Assembly: GCA_033439795.1 (NCBI GenBank)
Contig: JAUTDP010000004.1
Location: forward strand, 3,348,001-3,412,000
Source: Sordaria brevicollis
Lineage: Eukaryota > Ascomycota > Sordariomycetes > Sordariales > Sordariaceae
DNA: 64,000 nt
Reading direction: 5' to 3'
In this document: positions 44,979 through 57,383 of the stretch, one piece after another
Layout: every line of letters starts with the position of its first letter
Position numbering within the stretch: position 1 is the stretch's first letter
The notes under the pieces: generated by a model
Seen by the model: the letters and a program-made list of their open reading frames with translations, nothing else
Told to the model about the DNA's origin: nothing
Databases searched by the model: none
Translations under genes and position numbers: made by a program

Positions 44979-45603
44979 ATGCTGCAGAGGTCGGAGGTCG
45001 AATGTCGGAGGTCGAAGGCCCTCACCTGGCGAAATTTACGGGCGATGTTTTTGTATGGATGTTTGGAAGGTTACGCATCGTGGAAGTTACTCAGGTGTGG
45101 TAAGTCAGAATGGGTTACACAGCATATTTTTCAATGAGGATTTTGTATTGGTATCTGAGATGACATGACTAAGGAAGGTGTCTATGTATGTGTACATGTT
45201 GGCTTTGTCATCTTTCCAAGTCATCATCAGACTGGTTGGTTCTGGGTGTGGTTTCGGTGACTTGCCATGGAGGTGACTGGGCTGTTGACTGTGGCTGTGA
45301 CTGTTGACTGTGAGTTGTGACCGATGGGTTGCTGTGGTATGGTGGTGGAAATCTCGCTTGTTTGACGAATTGTATGCTTCTTCTATGGAAGTGTATCTGT
45401 CTAGTCTAGTCTAGATAGTTCCACTGGGTGGGTTTTGAGGTACCTTTCCTGGTCTTTGTGTGCGTTTCGGGCTGGCAGGTGGGATTTGACCTGGACCACG
45501 AGTGAATGAGTGAAGATTGATTTGTGGAGTGGTAATCGATAATATCTTCCTCTCCGCCTCTCTCCACGCCATATCCGTTTATCTGCCATCTCCTCTACTT
45601 CTA

Positions 45604-46669
45604 TCATCGCCTACTATAATCGTCGTAAAACCCATGATGATGGTGATGGTCATGATGGCCATGATGCTGATGCTGATGCTGATGTTGCTGTGTATGTGGA
45701 TGGGAATGAGTGCTTGGTATGGTCGTCGTCGTATATTGATGGGTATATGACGGATACGACGGGTATGCTGCTGCTAACTGGGACTGATGATGATGTTGGT
45801 GCTGCTGATGGTGGTGAAACGCTGTCTGGGATGCACTGCTAGTACCACTGGTAGTAGTAGTAGGAATGGTCGTAGCAAGTCTTCCGCGGGCTAGCCAGTC
45901 TCCGATTAGGTCGTCCGTCGTAGTGGTGGGAGTGGGTGCTTGATGATGAGCTCCCACTCCCGCTAATTGCTATTGGTGATGGTAGTCGGCTGGTGAGTAT
46001 TGTGTTTGAGGTGGTGGAGGGGCGTCTTTTGAAGGCGTGTTAGTTTTGCTATGCTGACCAGGGGGAGACTTCAATGACTGGTGGGCTCTTACATGATGAA
46101 AAAGTCGGCTCTGGTGAAGGTGATGGAGTTAGATAGACCAAATCTTCAATATCCTCTGCTTCTTCACCCCAGGTGTTAACTTTGTGTTGTTGCTGACGAC
46201 AACCGTATTGGTGGTTTTGCTGTTGCATACCCTTGGTGTTGTAGGCGAGGTCTTCGTCCTTCATCATTCCCTTTTTAGATGCCCGCTTCTCGAACCGGTT
46301 AATGTCCTTTGGATCCACTGGTCGGCCCCGGAGAATGAACCGTGTCTGTTTTGGCGGGTTCTCATTCTCTCGTCGCCTTTTGGTCTTGATCATGGCCATG
46401 TACTCGGACGCCTTAGTGTACTTGGTGTCCAGGTTCCACTTTTTGATCTGCGTCTTGTATTGCTTCTCACTAACAAGAGTTGTTAGCTTTTTTCTGAAGT
46501 GCAATGTTGACTGCGATCTCGGGACTCACGTCGCCTTGAAGTTATGTCTTGAATGCATCTCATTCATGACATCTTTCAACTTCATCGTCGTATATAAATG
46601 AGCTATTAGGTCCCGATACGGCTCCCAATCCTCAGGCTTGGTCGGCCTAAAGACCGTACCGACAGCCAT
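45604..46669 (-). CDS. Clr5-domain protein with His/Gln-rich tail
   Basis: Exons 46669-46530, 46469-46093 and 45962-45604 give 291 residues. The N-terminal 70 residues form a Clr5 domain (KPEDWEPYRDLIAHLYTTMK, then VMNEMHSRHNFKATEKQYKT and QIKKWNLDTKYTKASEYM). A basic segment (KTKRRRENENP) and a RILRGRP-like stretch (RFILRGRPVDPKD) follow. The C-terminus is low complexity, Thr/Ser- then His/Gln-rich. Clr5 domains are common in fungal proteins, and S. pombe Clr5 acts in heterochromatic silencing, but most members are uncharacterised. The frame upstream of ATG 46669 stays open and coding-like to about 46,818 without an ATG, so an extra 5' exon is possible. The last exon assignment (GTAAGA donor, AACTAAC branch) is less certain. 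Confidence 0.72.
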
Positions 46670-48354
46670 CACCGGGGATGGGGACAGGGATGATGACGAT
46701 GTTCTGTGATAGTCTGTCGTGGGGGAGTGAAAATCGGCGGTAGGGCTGAGGCCTGAGTAGTGAAGTTGGAGGTAGAGTTGTTGCGCCAGCTTGAATGAGG
46801 ACCCCGTCCGGGGATTTTATCAAGTCCGTCGGTGGCAATTGTTGGGTAGGTTGAGCTGGCAGATGATCGTTTGCTGTGCTTGGTGATCCTAGTTCTCGTC
46901 GACCAAGAGTGGATATGTTCCGGAGGATATGTTACGGACGCTCGATTGTAGAGTCTCTCGAGGAAATTTGTGAGCTTCGATGTGATGTTGACAAGATGTT
47001 TCCCAATGTTACTTCACAACAGCAATCGTAAGGAAGGGAGAGAAGCATTGGTAGGCCCCAGAGCTTATATCATTATGGACGTGATGGTCGAACATGGATA
47101 CTACTATGTCAGACCGGAGCGTACAAGGCTACCGGCTATCACGATTGGCAACCGGGTTCAAATTCTGCAAAATCTGCTGCTGATGAGCTCTGATGCTTCG
47201 GATGGCCTCCCATTTTGGGACAGCAGAACGGATAGCAGGATGGCAGGATGCCAATGATACGACAAGTCGGTTGTGAAAAAGACATGGTCACCGGTCGAGA
47301 AGGGGGGGTATGAAGGCAAATGAAAGGGGGTGGCAAGCCGAATCTCTTCCAGGTGGGATAGGGCTCTCGGGCTATCGCAATCTTTGAAAGGGAAAGCCGG
47401 CGGAGTGAGCGATGTGGTGATGCAGATTGATCGAATTCGAAGAAGAGGTGCGGAACGACGTCGATGGCAATTGGGCAACTGAAAAATGCAGACCCCGGGG
47501 GTTGGTCAATTCTCTGCTTACACTCGACATGTTTGGCTTATGCGAAAACCGCCTCTCTGGGCACAAGGTTTCATTGACCAACCACAGCACCCGCACCGTT
47601 GCTCTTGCAGTGCATTTCCAGCGTAACGGGCCTGCTCAAACTCTTCGGACACTGCCGAGGAATAACACCCCCGACCCACATCCTTCCTCTGACCCCCCTA
47701 ACGCCGCTCTAGAGTGGAACCCAGGGACATTCTGGTGGCCAAATAAAAAGTGGTTTTCTCCCCACAACAACCATCACCAAGCTTCCAGATCCTGTTGAGT
47801 TGTCGGGCCAGAACCCGCGTCCGCCAGAGACCGTCAATTCATTGTTTTCATTCGATGTCGTTTTTATCCATATGTACGGCGGACCCCACTCTGAGCTGAA
47901 TCGCGAGCCCAACAACAAAGTTGCACATCATGGGCTGTGCCAGACTGGTGACTGGTTTGTGTAGACGACATCGGAGATCATGGCTGACATCTAGCCGAGT
48001 GTTGCTTATCGTCAGGTTCACCTCAATCGTGTATGTCACGCATCCGTTAACCCGGGTCCTGCCATCTTGATCTTGTGCTTCCCGAAGTCAACTGTCATCT
48101 CGACATTAGCTCGGGGTTGGATTAACATGGTGCTTCTTGGCATTGATATTAACCAACCTCCTAGGCTCATTCAAGTCAACCGAGGAGCGGTGCCTCCACG
48201 AAGAACTTCTCGGTGGTTTCAAAGCTCAAGCATGGTTTCTCTTCCGTGAAACGACGACATCATATTCCGGTTTGGGATCCTCCGACGTTACGCACAACCT
48301 TCACAAACGTGGGTGGCTTCATATGATCGACGGCACGTCACGAAGGCACCCACC
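46670..48354. other. Intergenic/accessory region
   Basis: About 1.7 kb. The first 150 bp may carry a 5' exon of the Clr5 gene. A 123-codon frame at 47427-47798 (+) has no recognisable domain. Otherwise nothing supported. Confidence 0.35.
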
Positions 48355-49496
48355 ATGGGCCATGCCGCCACACCTTATTATAGGGCTGTTCTCGGGCTTT
48401 ATGCTCCCGGTCAACTCGTCCCTTACATGCTCACGGTCTACAGACCAGCAAACCTCAAGAGCCGTCAAACCAGGAGATTGTGGAACTACACGTCTCGACC
48501 AGATTACTGGCTTGTGTTCACCAGATTCGCATATCTTTTCAACTATGATACTTTCGTGTTCTACCGATCATTGATAATCACGAATTCTCAACAACTCAAC
48601 AGTCCAGGTATGGTCGAATCAAATCAAGCCCTACCGACTTTGACAGATTGCGCTGTAAGTGATGCCTGGAAGCTCTAAACCCGAATATTTGGGAGTTCTG
48701 GAAGTTATAAAGAGCAGAACGGCCCGCCGTCACGATGTATGGCTGCAGGGATCTTGTGTAGGACATCACCGATCCGGGCCAGAACACATGAGCCAAGCAG
48801 AGCTCCGGTCCAGACCTGCGTAAGGGGGGTACGACTTTGACGACATACGAACGGCTCTCAAGGCATGAAGTTCGTCGGATTCATCTGTTCACAGAATATG
48901 GCTATGATACTCACCCTGACACCACAACATGGCTTCAAGAAGTCATCAAGCTACTCGCGCCTGGAGGTACGTGTGCTCGTAAGCCGGCTAGAGTACCCGT
49001 CCTCCCTGTTTCGCTTCTAGGTAGGAGCCCTTCAGTTCAGTGGCATCTCTGTCGCGCTTATCAGCCGGCGGCCATATTCATCTCCAGCGCCTTTGATGAC
49101 ACCAGCATTTGGCATGATCGCCATGGTTACCTTGACCTAATGTTCGAGCATGCAGATGCTCATCAAGGCGGTCAATGGGTTGTCATGTATAAACTAATGG
49201 ATTCCTTTAGAAGCCATGTTCGTCGAATATGCGATCTGACACGACGTGTTAGTAAGCTTCCACTGTAACACACAAATTTTACTCAAGTGACCAGAGTCAA
49301 ACCTGCTTCTAAGAGTTAGGTTCCAAGGGTTTGCTAATAAACGTCTGGTATAACATAGGATGTCCGAAAGGCTCTATCCGCCATAATTGCCGGAGCCCAA
49401 CGTCAACTCGTATGCATGGGTGTCACCGAGCTTTATATCGGCACCCTCGTGCTCAACTATGGGCACGACTCATTATCAATTAGTGATAGAACTTAG
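48355..49496 (+). CDS. Unrecognised spliced gene (hypothetical protein)
   Basis: Three coding segments join in frame: 48355-48654 (from ATG in a CACCATGG context), 48801-49247 and 49359-49496, giving about 294 residues. Donors are GTAAGT and GTTAGT; the second intron has a GCTAATA branch site and ATAG end. The middle segment is protein-like (RLSRHEVRRIHLFTEYGYDT, WLQEVIKLLAPGG, WHDRHGYLDLMFEHADAHQG). The last exon reads DVRKALSAIIAGAQRQLVCM and ends at TAG. I recognise no family. The first intron acceptor (AGCAG at 48800) was chosen because other acceptors give stops, and the true start could be upstream. It could also be a decaying gene in a gene-poor stretch. Confidence 0.38.
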
Positions 49497-51196
49497 TCGA
49501 AAAATATACTACCTACCTATAGTCCCAGTTGCGACAAGCAACCCATTCGGGAACTGAAGCGCGGAGCGAACTGCACCATGGGACCAATCATACCTTGGGT
49601 ATCACAGAGTTAAACGCTCCGAGTCGGGGGCTTAGTCCGCACAAGTACCATCCGCGTCTCGCTTCTGACATATATATCCAGATCACACCCGCACCTTACT
49701 GCCGCCAAAGTCACCTCCTCGAACCTTGCTGCCGGACTCCAAAGCCGGAGTCTGAGTGGTGCTGTGGTGCATCCTCAAGATCAACTTCTGCAGGCAGCCA
49801 TCTTCAAAGCGACAAGCAAAGATATCCGCAATTGACTGCCGTTCACCAAACAGGTCACCAAACAGGACATGAGCAGTCCGACTCAATGCGCTACGATATA
49901 ATCTTACTCGCAGGTGGAAATTTTCGCAGACCCCCTTGATATCAAGAACTGGACGACGCCATCGTACAGGCACCATCACCACCAGAAGAAGCAAGCAACC
50001 GAATCCATCCCGCTCTTACTTGCCGAATATTTGCGTCTGGTCACCCCCACATAAGCGGACGGGAGTAACATCACATCAGTCATCAACAACAGGTCAAGAG
50101 GTTACACTCAAAAGTTGTAGCCGCAGACCAGAGGGAAACGCCACGCCGCAAAGCTGCAGTGATGGGATTCTGGAAACACCATCGTCACTTACTATTTAGC
50201 ATCTTCAACGAGCTCGCTATACATCGATTTCGAGGCTAATTTACTACAGGTCAATTTTCCATCTCTCGCTGCGACCACGCAATCCAATCTCACCATCCCT
50301 CCATTTCGACCGCCTTTTTCCCGTCTAGATGGTAAACCCTCTTAACTTTGATGACAAAGCCCCTTTACCATCACCAGACACTCGACATTCATGGTAGCAG
50401 TAGGATTCAAACCCCAACCCACCTCATGTGCGGGATGCATATGTTGAAAGGATTCACCGGGGGCATGGAGATCTTGAATTCGGCCCAGCGATCGACGATC
50501 CAGACGAACGTCACCGTGCTTGTCTGACACTTTTGTATGCATGGTCGGCTCCTTCGTTCCTTCCGCTCCTAAATGGCGCCCTTTTCGTGAATCACCACTG
50601 AGGTTTTCATCCGTTCAATTCTGAGCGAACGATTGGACGAAACGAGAACGACGAAACGGGATTTATTTTAGTATCTACATATTTTGAGTCAAGGAACTCA
50701 TCACGCAAACACATTCTACTGACTTGAATGTGCTCCTGAATTTGGTCTCAAGCAGATTCTAAGTCGAGGGACACTTTGAAATTCTAGCAGGTGTGTTGTT
50801 ATGTTGGTGTAAGCCTATCACAATGCTGCAGAAGCCTTCGCCGGTTAAAGAAATTCATGGTGTACTGTCCATGTTCAATTTCCCTTAGGCTACTCCTGCG
50901 GCGGGCTAAGAGCTTCTCAGTTGTCCATGTATCGATGTATTATCGGAGCTTGCTAACAGCAACTAGGTAAGTCCGACTCCTCCCTAACGCCGTAAGTCCG
51001 TCTGCGAAATTCCATTGCTTTACCAGCTTGCATTGTTCTCCTCATTCTTTTGCCTCCCTTGATCATTTTTAAAAACCAACAAAATACCCAGAACTCCTTT
51101 GAACCCTCAAACCGCCGCAGTGACACCCTCCGAAAGCTCGCGATTGCTTTCGTACACATCGCCAATATTTTACTCATGGACCACAAGGATCCAGCC
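49497..51196. other. Intergenic, gene-poor
   Basis: 1.7 kb with short frames on both strands (the longest, 136 codons at 49529-49939, without motif). No gene is supported. Confidence 0.4.
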
Positions 51197-52466
51197 CTAG
51201 AAACAAGGAAAAATAACTGTCAGTTGATGTGACCTTTGGGAGTAAGTGCCCTCTTTTCGAACATGTGTCCACTTACCATAACGAACAAGGACGCCTTTGT
51301 CCATGTGCTCACAATCGAGAGCCATTTTGCAAGCGAGCGCCTGGCCTCTGACCGTTCCAAACCGGAACTCCATGATCCGGTAATGTTTGCGCTCCAAGGG
51401 AGCCGCAACAGCCGCCTTCACCTCCGGCTCAGGATCCTCTGAAACCGGCTGAGCACGCTCACGCCAGTTCATCGAGGCTTTGGCACGACCGGTGCGCCTC
51501 GTTGGCGTCTGGACCGATGAGGGAAGCGGAGGAAGGTGGCCACCGGTGGCTGCTACGTTACGGTATCCCTCCCAGAGCACCTCGGTGCTCTCCAAGTCGA
51601 AGCGGCACTTGGAGCGGAAGAAGGAGAGGAGAAACTCCTCGTTGACAATGTCGGATGGGCCCTCGACTTGGATGACGCGAGTGACGTTCTCTGGCTCGGC
51701 GAAGGGTGCGGCCTTGATCTGATTCCAGACGATGTTGACTGGAAGCCGCCCGAGGATACGTCCGGGGTTTGCGACGGCGCCGCCCCAGCGAATGGAGGGT
51801 GTGTCCTTGGTTTCGAAGCGGCGGAGGAAGCGCTCTGTAAACAAGAACTGGGGTTAGTGTGTCTGAGTGTCTGGGGAAAGCCTGGAAAGAAGAGTGCTTA
51901 CCCGCTGCTTTTCTGGTAAAGAAGGTGATGGCCGCCGCGGCGTGGCTGTGACAATCTCTCCTTGGCGAAATGTGCAAAGAGAAAACCTTGCCAATGTCCC
52001 GGATATCGTCAAGGATATCCTTGACCGTGACATCGATGGGAAGGCCCGTGATGTAGAGAGAGCAGTTCTCTTCGTCTGGGATGTCTGCGGGCTTGTTATG
52101 AACGTTTTTGTAGTTTCCCAGATAGTTCTCCGAGAAGCCACGGGCCTTCCGCGCCTCCTTCTCCTCAGCTGTTAGGGGACGGCCATTGAGGACGGCGTCC
52201 ATGGGCCTAAACTCTCTTCGACCGGAGCGGCCCGCGCTTTTGGAGGAACCGGCCTGCCCCTGGGAATCGCCGTTCTGGGAACCGCCGGGCTTGGAACCAC
52301 CAAAGGGAGAGCCGTCGTAGTGAAACTCGCCGAACTTGAAGCCGATACCCTTGGAAACACCGGCCTGAGAATCGCCAGCCTCAGAAGTGCCAGCGGAGGA
52401 AGCAACAAACTGGGAGTCGCCGGCCTCAGAGCCTCTAGCCCTGGAAGAACTGTCCTCAGATGCCAT
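51197..52466 (-). CDS. RRM-type RNA-binding protein with disordered N-terminus
   Basis: Exons 52466-51902, 51834-51277 and 51216-51197 encode 380 residues. The first 90 residues are a Ser/Gly/Asp-rich low-complexity tract with repeats such as SEAGDSQ. An RRM-like domain spans about residues 135-195 (CSLYITGLPIDVTVKDILDD, then VFSLHISPR; RNP motifs are degenerate). A second, more variable RRM-like segment follows (VTRVIQVEGPSDIVNEEFLL) with KHYRIMEFRFGTVRGQALAC near the end. Similar proteins are common in Sordariales and uncharacterised. The third intron (51217-51276) is exactly 60 bp and in frame, so its retention would add 20 residues without a frameshift. Specific RNA target unknown. Confidence 0.78.
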
Positions 52467-52757
52467 TTTGAAGGAGTGGTAGGTAGGTATATAATCTTGG
52501 ATGCTGATTTAACTTGTTAGCTCGCAGAGGAAACTTGATGTCAACTTCCAAAAGCTGGTTGGTGATGGTTGTGAGCAGGGGAAAGCCACATGTTCATTCG
52601 AACGAGAAGTTACTCCTCCACGAGGGGAGGTTTTATACCCCTCCTCCCATGGTTCCCACAAATTCGAAGGCGATCGTGAATTGGTGAATGAAAGATGACC
52701 ACAGAAGCGTCCCGAATATTTGACGGATGAGATGAAAGCTCTTAGTCGCTTTCACTG
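52467..52757. promoter_or_regulatory. Upstream region of the RRM gene
   Basis: About 290 bp between the RRM gene start and a small divergent frame. No element is recognised. Confidence 0.35.
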
Positions 52758-53198
52758 ATGGTGAACCGTCATTCTCTGAAGTTTCTTGTGGAGTTCCTGC
52801 CGCGGAGAGAAGGGAAAGGAACGTTCCTGGGGTTGCGAATTTTGTGGTGGGATGAAAACGATATTGAAAACGCATTCACCGGAAGTTGGATTGTGAACTT
52901 TTCAAAGTTCTCCACGACAACAACACTCCAACTTGAGGCCGTCGGACTGCTGATGAGCGCGAGGCCAAATTTCCGCCCCAAAGAACACCAGATCGAGCGC
53001 TACTTCGTCAAGGTTGTCGACACGGTTACCAATGCCATGCACCAAACGCCTGGAAGGATGGATCCGACGGATCCTTTAGCCGGCTTGGGGCTCACCAGCC
53101 TCGATCACGAGAACTTCAACGCCAAAGAAAACGAGGAGTCTTGCATCAGAAAAGCTTTGGAGGAGATCTACCTCGAGAAATCACAGACCTCAGGATGA
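52758..53198 (+). CDS. Small hypothetical protein (146 aa)
   Basis: An ATG-started frame of 146 codons. The C-terminal 90 residues look protein-like and charged (RPNFRPKEHQIERYFVKVVD, DPLAGLGLTSLDHENFNA, IRKALEEIYLEK). No family is recognised and no intron is needed. It could be the end of a larger spliced gene or chance. Low confidence. Confidence 0.3.
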   Translation: MVNRHSLKFLVEFLPRREGKGTFLGLRILWWDENDIENAFTGSWIVNFSKFSTTTTLQLEAVGLLMSARPNFRPKEHQIERYFVKVVDTVTNAMHQTPGRMDPTDPLAGLGLTSLDHENFNAKENEESCIRKALEEIYLEKSQTSG

Positions 53199-55455
53199 GT
53201 GGCTCGCCGAGCAAAAATAAATCGCGGAGAAGAGACCGTATCTCATTGTCTCTATCCCCTTCCCCTCTGAAGGATATCTCGAAAATGATATCCCATCCAA
53301 GAGTAACCCTCCCAAACAATGATCACCATGCTTCAGAACAAGCAATGGGACTCCATCATAATACTTCAACGATCCCACGGACAGATTGGGGAGACAACTA
53401 GCCTGCGATGCCAGTCGAGACACCAGATCATCCAGTCCAGACAAGGCTCCTCATCCATTACCGAGTGTGCGGGCAACCACAACTCCTTCTTGCCAACTCA
53501 ACCCCCCAGCATCGAGAGTCCAACCAAGCCATGCTTCAACCAAGCGAGCCCTCGACGAAACCCAAATCATTCATGCCCCTGGTAAATGACGAGCGCAACT
53601 ACACAGAATGATGAGAAAGAATGGTGCGAAATGAAATGCATAAGAACGGGATAAGTATCATCCTTTTGTGCGCCTTAACCATGGGCGGCTGTCAGTAATG
53701 ACTACCATTTGAACATCCGTGAACATCATAAACAGCATCGCACCCCAAAGGGATGTTCAAATCTTTTATACCTCCACACAGTGAACTCTCTCTCTCTCTA
53801 CTCACCATTTCCATCCTTTGAAACAATCCTGGTGTATGACTTCGAGTTGACATACCGCTTTGTGTGAGGGTCACTCGCTAGATCGACGTCGTCAGTGGTG
53901 ATCTAGCCTTTACTTGTAGGATTTATGCTCTCCATGTCACTCGGGCTAAGTCATGGTTGGCTTTATGACTGAGCCAATTGACAAAACGTTTCTCTTGAAG
54001 ACAAAGTTTCAGATGGGGTTGAATTCTTGGACTATCTTAGTGAACTAATGGCGGAGAGCTAGAATTCAATATCAGAGGAAAGGATACCTACTTGGGAATG
54101 ATTACACCAAAGAGCGGCTATGAAATACAGGCACGAAGGGAGGTAGAACAAAAAACACATAATGGAGGCAAACTTGGGAAAATGGAGAAGATGATTATGA
54201 AGGGCTCTATAGGTAAATGATGTGATTGAAAAGCTCATTCGAGACAAATCATAGTCGACATTTTTATCGTTTGATAGCGTAATGTAATTTATGACCATCA
54301 AAAGTCATAACCTACAGAGTCAATCACCAGAGTTCGGCCCGTGTTAGGCTAGGTGACGGCGTGGCTCAGCCGCTGGTCATCTGGCATTCAAGCCGCGGAC
54401 TTATTACATTCGAACGGTTGGCTTATTGTTTTACATCACCATCACATTCCATTGACTGTGCGGAACGGCAGGTCTATATATTTCCGCCCGCCTTCTATCC
54501 TTGAACATTAGTTTTTCTTCTTCATTTCTTTATCAATCAATCTCCAATCAATTGTAGAGTTATTATCGCATGATTGCATTCCCTCTCTCCATTCGCCGCG
54601 AGGGTACATAGTCCACTTCAATGCCGTAGATGACTTTCACATGCCGGACACTGATCGGTACCTGGATCATCCACTTTCACTTGATTGACAGTATCCAACG
54701 TACCTGCATCTCCAAATATTCTCCGACGACCTTGATGAACAAGCAATTCACTCACCGTGCAAAAGAGTCAGTCGATATGGATTAATGTCGTTGCTTGGCA
54801 TCCCCTGAATGCCAAGGATTAGTGGAAGAAACTTCAAGGAGCCAGCCGACGTTGCTGTCTAGTTCAAGCACTCGCTCGGGACCTGATCCTGACATCCAGC
54901 TTTCTTTATCCCCAACCCACAATGCCCCGACTCCTGGATTATCGTTGTTCTTCTTCAAACATAACAGAAAGGCGCCACGTTTTCCCGGGCAAACATTCTC
55001 AGGCGTCGTGGCACGCGACACATCAGTCACGCAAGCCAAGCTAGAAATGTCGGCAGTCGAAGGCGGTCCCGATGCGGCGACGTTCGTAGGCCCGTAAAGT
55101 ATGAGGTCCCCCCGCTTGCCGGTCTCCGCGCGGCACCACATCTCCCCGGTGGCGGGAAACACGCACGGAAGCTTTCCCGCAACGACCCATCCCCCTGGAA
55201 AGCGTTATACCCCAACCGGTCAAGACGCCCCGGAAGCGAACCAATGATTATTCCCAAAGTTCATGTGGTTAACCTTATTGAGTATGACCGACTAGTCAAG
55301 AAGTGGTTCTCTTTCACCATACCCGTAGAAAATCCGGGGGAGGATTTTATGCTTAATTCCATGACCTCCCACCCTCGAATGCCGCCGATCGTTTGTCGCC
55401 ATCTGTTTCTCTCACTGTTGTCAATATCAGTTGAGCGGACACAGCGACAAGGATA
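53199..55455. other. Intergenic upstream of the MFS transporter
   Basis: About 2.3 kb. AT-rich around 54.0-54.7 kb, with short overlapping frames (up to 126 codons) and no recognised domain. It should contain the transporter promoter. Confidence 0.4.
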
Positions 55456-57383
55456 ATGGCAAGGTCGATCGAGGCCGCTCCAGAAAGAGTTGAAGTAGGG
55501 GGAAAGGAGAAAGAGGGGACGGGACCTGATAACAGCAAGCCGAACTCGGCGGAGTCCATCACAACCGATGACGCTGGGACTGTCGACGAGATCGTTCAAG
55601 AAGAGCCATCATCAGCTCTTCCTTTCTCAAAGGCACGATGCATTGCCCTCGTAGCGACGGTCGCGGGAGCTAGTTTCCTGAATGTGAGTAACTGTTTGTT
55701 GGATATTGCTGTGAACTTTTGAACTGACTTTATTCGTAGACTGTATCTGGTCAGGCGGTTGTCATCGTCTTACCGACAATCGGACGACACTTGGACATTC
55801 CAGATTCTCGGCTGCAGTGGGTGGTCTCTGCGTATAACCTTGCATTTGGCTGTTTCCTGCTGCTTTGGGGCCGCATTGCCGACATTTACGGCAAGCGCAA
55901 GATCTTCATCTGGGGGTCTGCTTGGGTGGCCATCACTACCGTCATCAATCCGTTCTTGCCAAACGAGATCGCGTTCGACCTTTTTCGAGGTTTGCAAGGC
56001 TTGGTTAGTTCAGCATCTGACACTTTGGAAACAAGAATACGTACTGACATATATCTCGATCAGGGGGCGGCGGCGAACGTACCTACAGCCATTGGTATTC
56101 TAGGAACAACATTTCCTCCGGGGAAGGCAAAGAACTATGCCTTTAGCTGCTATGGTATGTTCCACCACCGCGTGTTTGCTGTGGCACAATAGCTAACGGT
56201 TTATCCAACGACGATAGCAGCTGGAGCGCCACTCGGTGCCGTGTTCGGCAATCTGTTGGCCGGCCTTATTGCCGAATATGCGTCATGGAAATGGGTATTC
56301 GGCGTAATAGCCATCCTCGCGGCCATCATCACGGTCGCGGCCATATTTGTGATCCCGCCACCCAAGCATACTCTTCACCAAGACGGAGCGTCAGTTAAGG
56401 GCTCTGTAGACTGGATTGGAGCCGTCTTGATTACGGTCGGTCTTCTCGTCCTCTTGTTCGCCCTCACCGAAGGCAACGTGGTTGGATGGAGGACTCCGTG
56501 GGTCCCGGTCCTGATCGTCGTTGCTGTCGCTCTGGTAGTCGTCTTTGTGCTCTGGCAACGATATCTCGAAAAGACGGGCAAACAGGCGCCGATCATGAAG
56601 GTGTCCATGTTCCACAGCAAGCGGTTCAGCGCGGCGATGCTGATCATGGCCCTCTTCTTCAGCAGCTTCAGTGGATGGCTGGTGTTCGCGACCTACTTCT
56701 ACCAGGACTATCAAGGCATATCTGTGATCCAGACGACACTTCGGTTTCTGCCAACCGGAGTCATGGGTCTCATTTGCGCCTTTGTCGTTTCGCAGCTGCT
56801 CTCGCGAGTCCCGACCTATATGATGCTAGCATTCGGAAACATTTGCGTAGCCATCACCTGCGTTCTCTTCGCGGCGCCGATCCCTCCCCATACCTCCTAC
56901 TGGGCGTGGGCATTCATTGGCATGATCTTGTCCGTCATTGGCGCAGATACGGCATGGCCGTGCCTGATTCTGTTCACGAGCCATTCGCTCCCCCAACAGG
57001 ATCAGGCTCTGGGTGGTGCTCTTGTCAATGCTTGTGGACAAATCGGTCGTGCAATAGGACTTGCCATTGCAACAGCTATTCAAACTGCTGTGATGGCGCA
57101 GCAACGTGGCGTCAGCGTGGAGGAAGCCGGGTATATGATTGAGTGGGAAGATGCGTCTCTGGCCGGCATCAGAGCCGCCAACTGGTTTCATATGGCGTTG
57201 GGGCTCTGCTCGCTTGCCGTCGTCTTAGTCGCTTTCCGAGGCTCTGGCATCATTGGAAAAATTCCTGCAGGCAACAACCCGAATAGAGATGAACAGTCAG
57301 AACAACCAGAAGCTGGACACAGAGCAGTGGACGAGGAGATGGGAATCAGCGACTCCGATGACGCAAAGAAGATACCTCGATAG
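55456..57383 (+). CDS. MFS drug:H+ antiporter-2-type transporter (14 TM)
   Basis: Exons 55456-55683, 55740-56003, 56064-56154 and 56221-57383 give 581 residues. A cytosolic N-terminal tail of about 60 residues precedes the first helix. The family signatures are NTVSGQAVVIVLPTIGRHLD, a loop-2/3 motif A GRIADIYGKRK, and a helix-5 region with AGAPLGAVFGNLLAGL (antiporter motif C-like). About 14 hydrophobic segments in total indicate the DHA2 group. These plasma-membrane or vacuolar proteins export drugs, siderophores or metabolites in exchange for protons; the substrate cannot be told from sequence. Intron 2 uses a GTTAGT donor. No biosynthetic genes for a secondary metabolite lie nearby, so no cluster is suggested. 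Confidence 0.9.

Larger units (their letters stand above)
44040..45603. other. Intergenic between convergent Ish1-like and Clr5 genes
   Basis: About 1.6 kb with two simple-repeat features listed separately and no convincing gene. Short frames (up to 113 codons) lack recognisable motifs. Confidence 0.4.
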
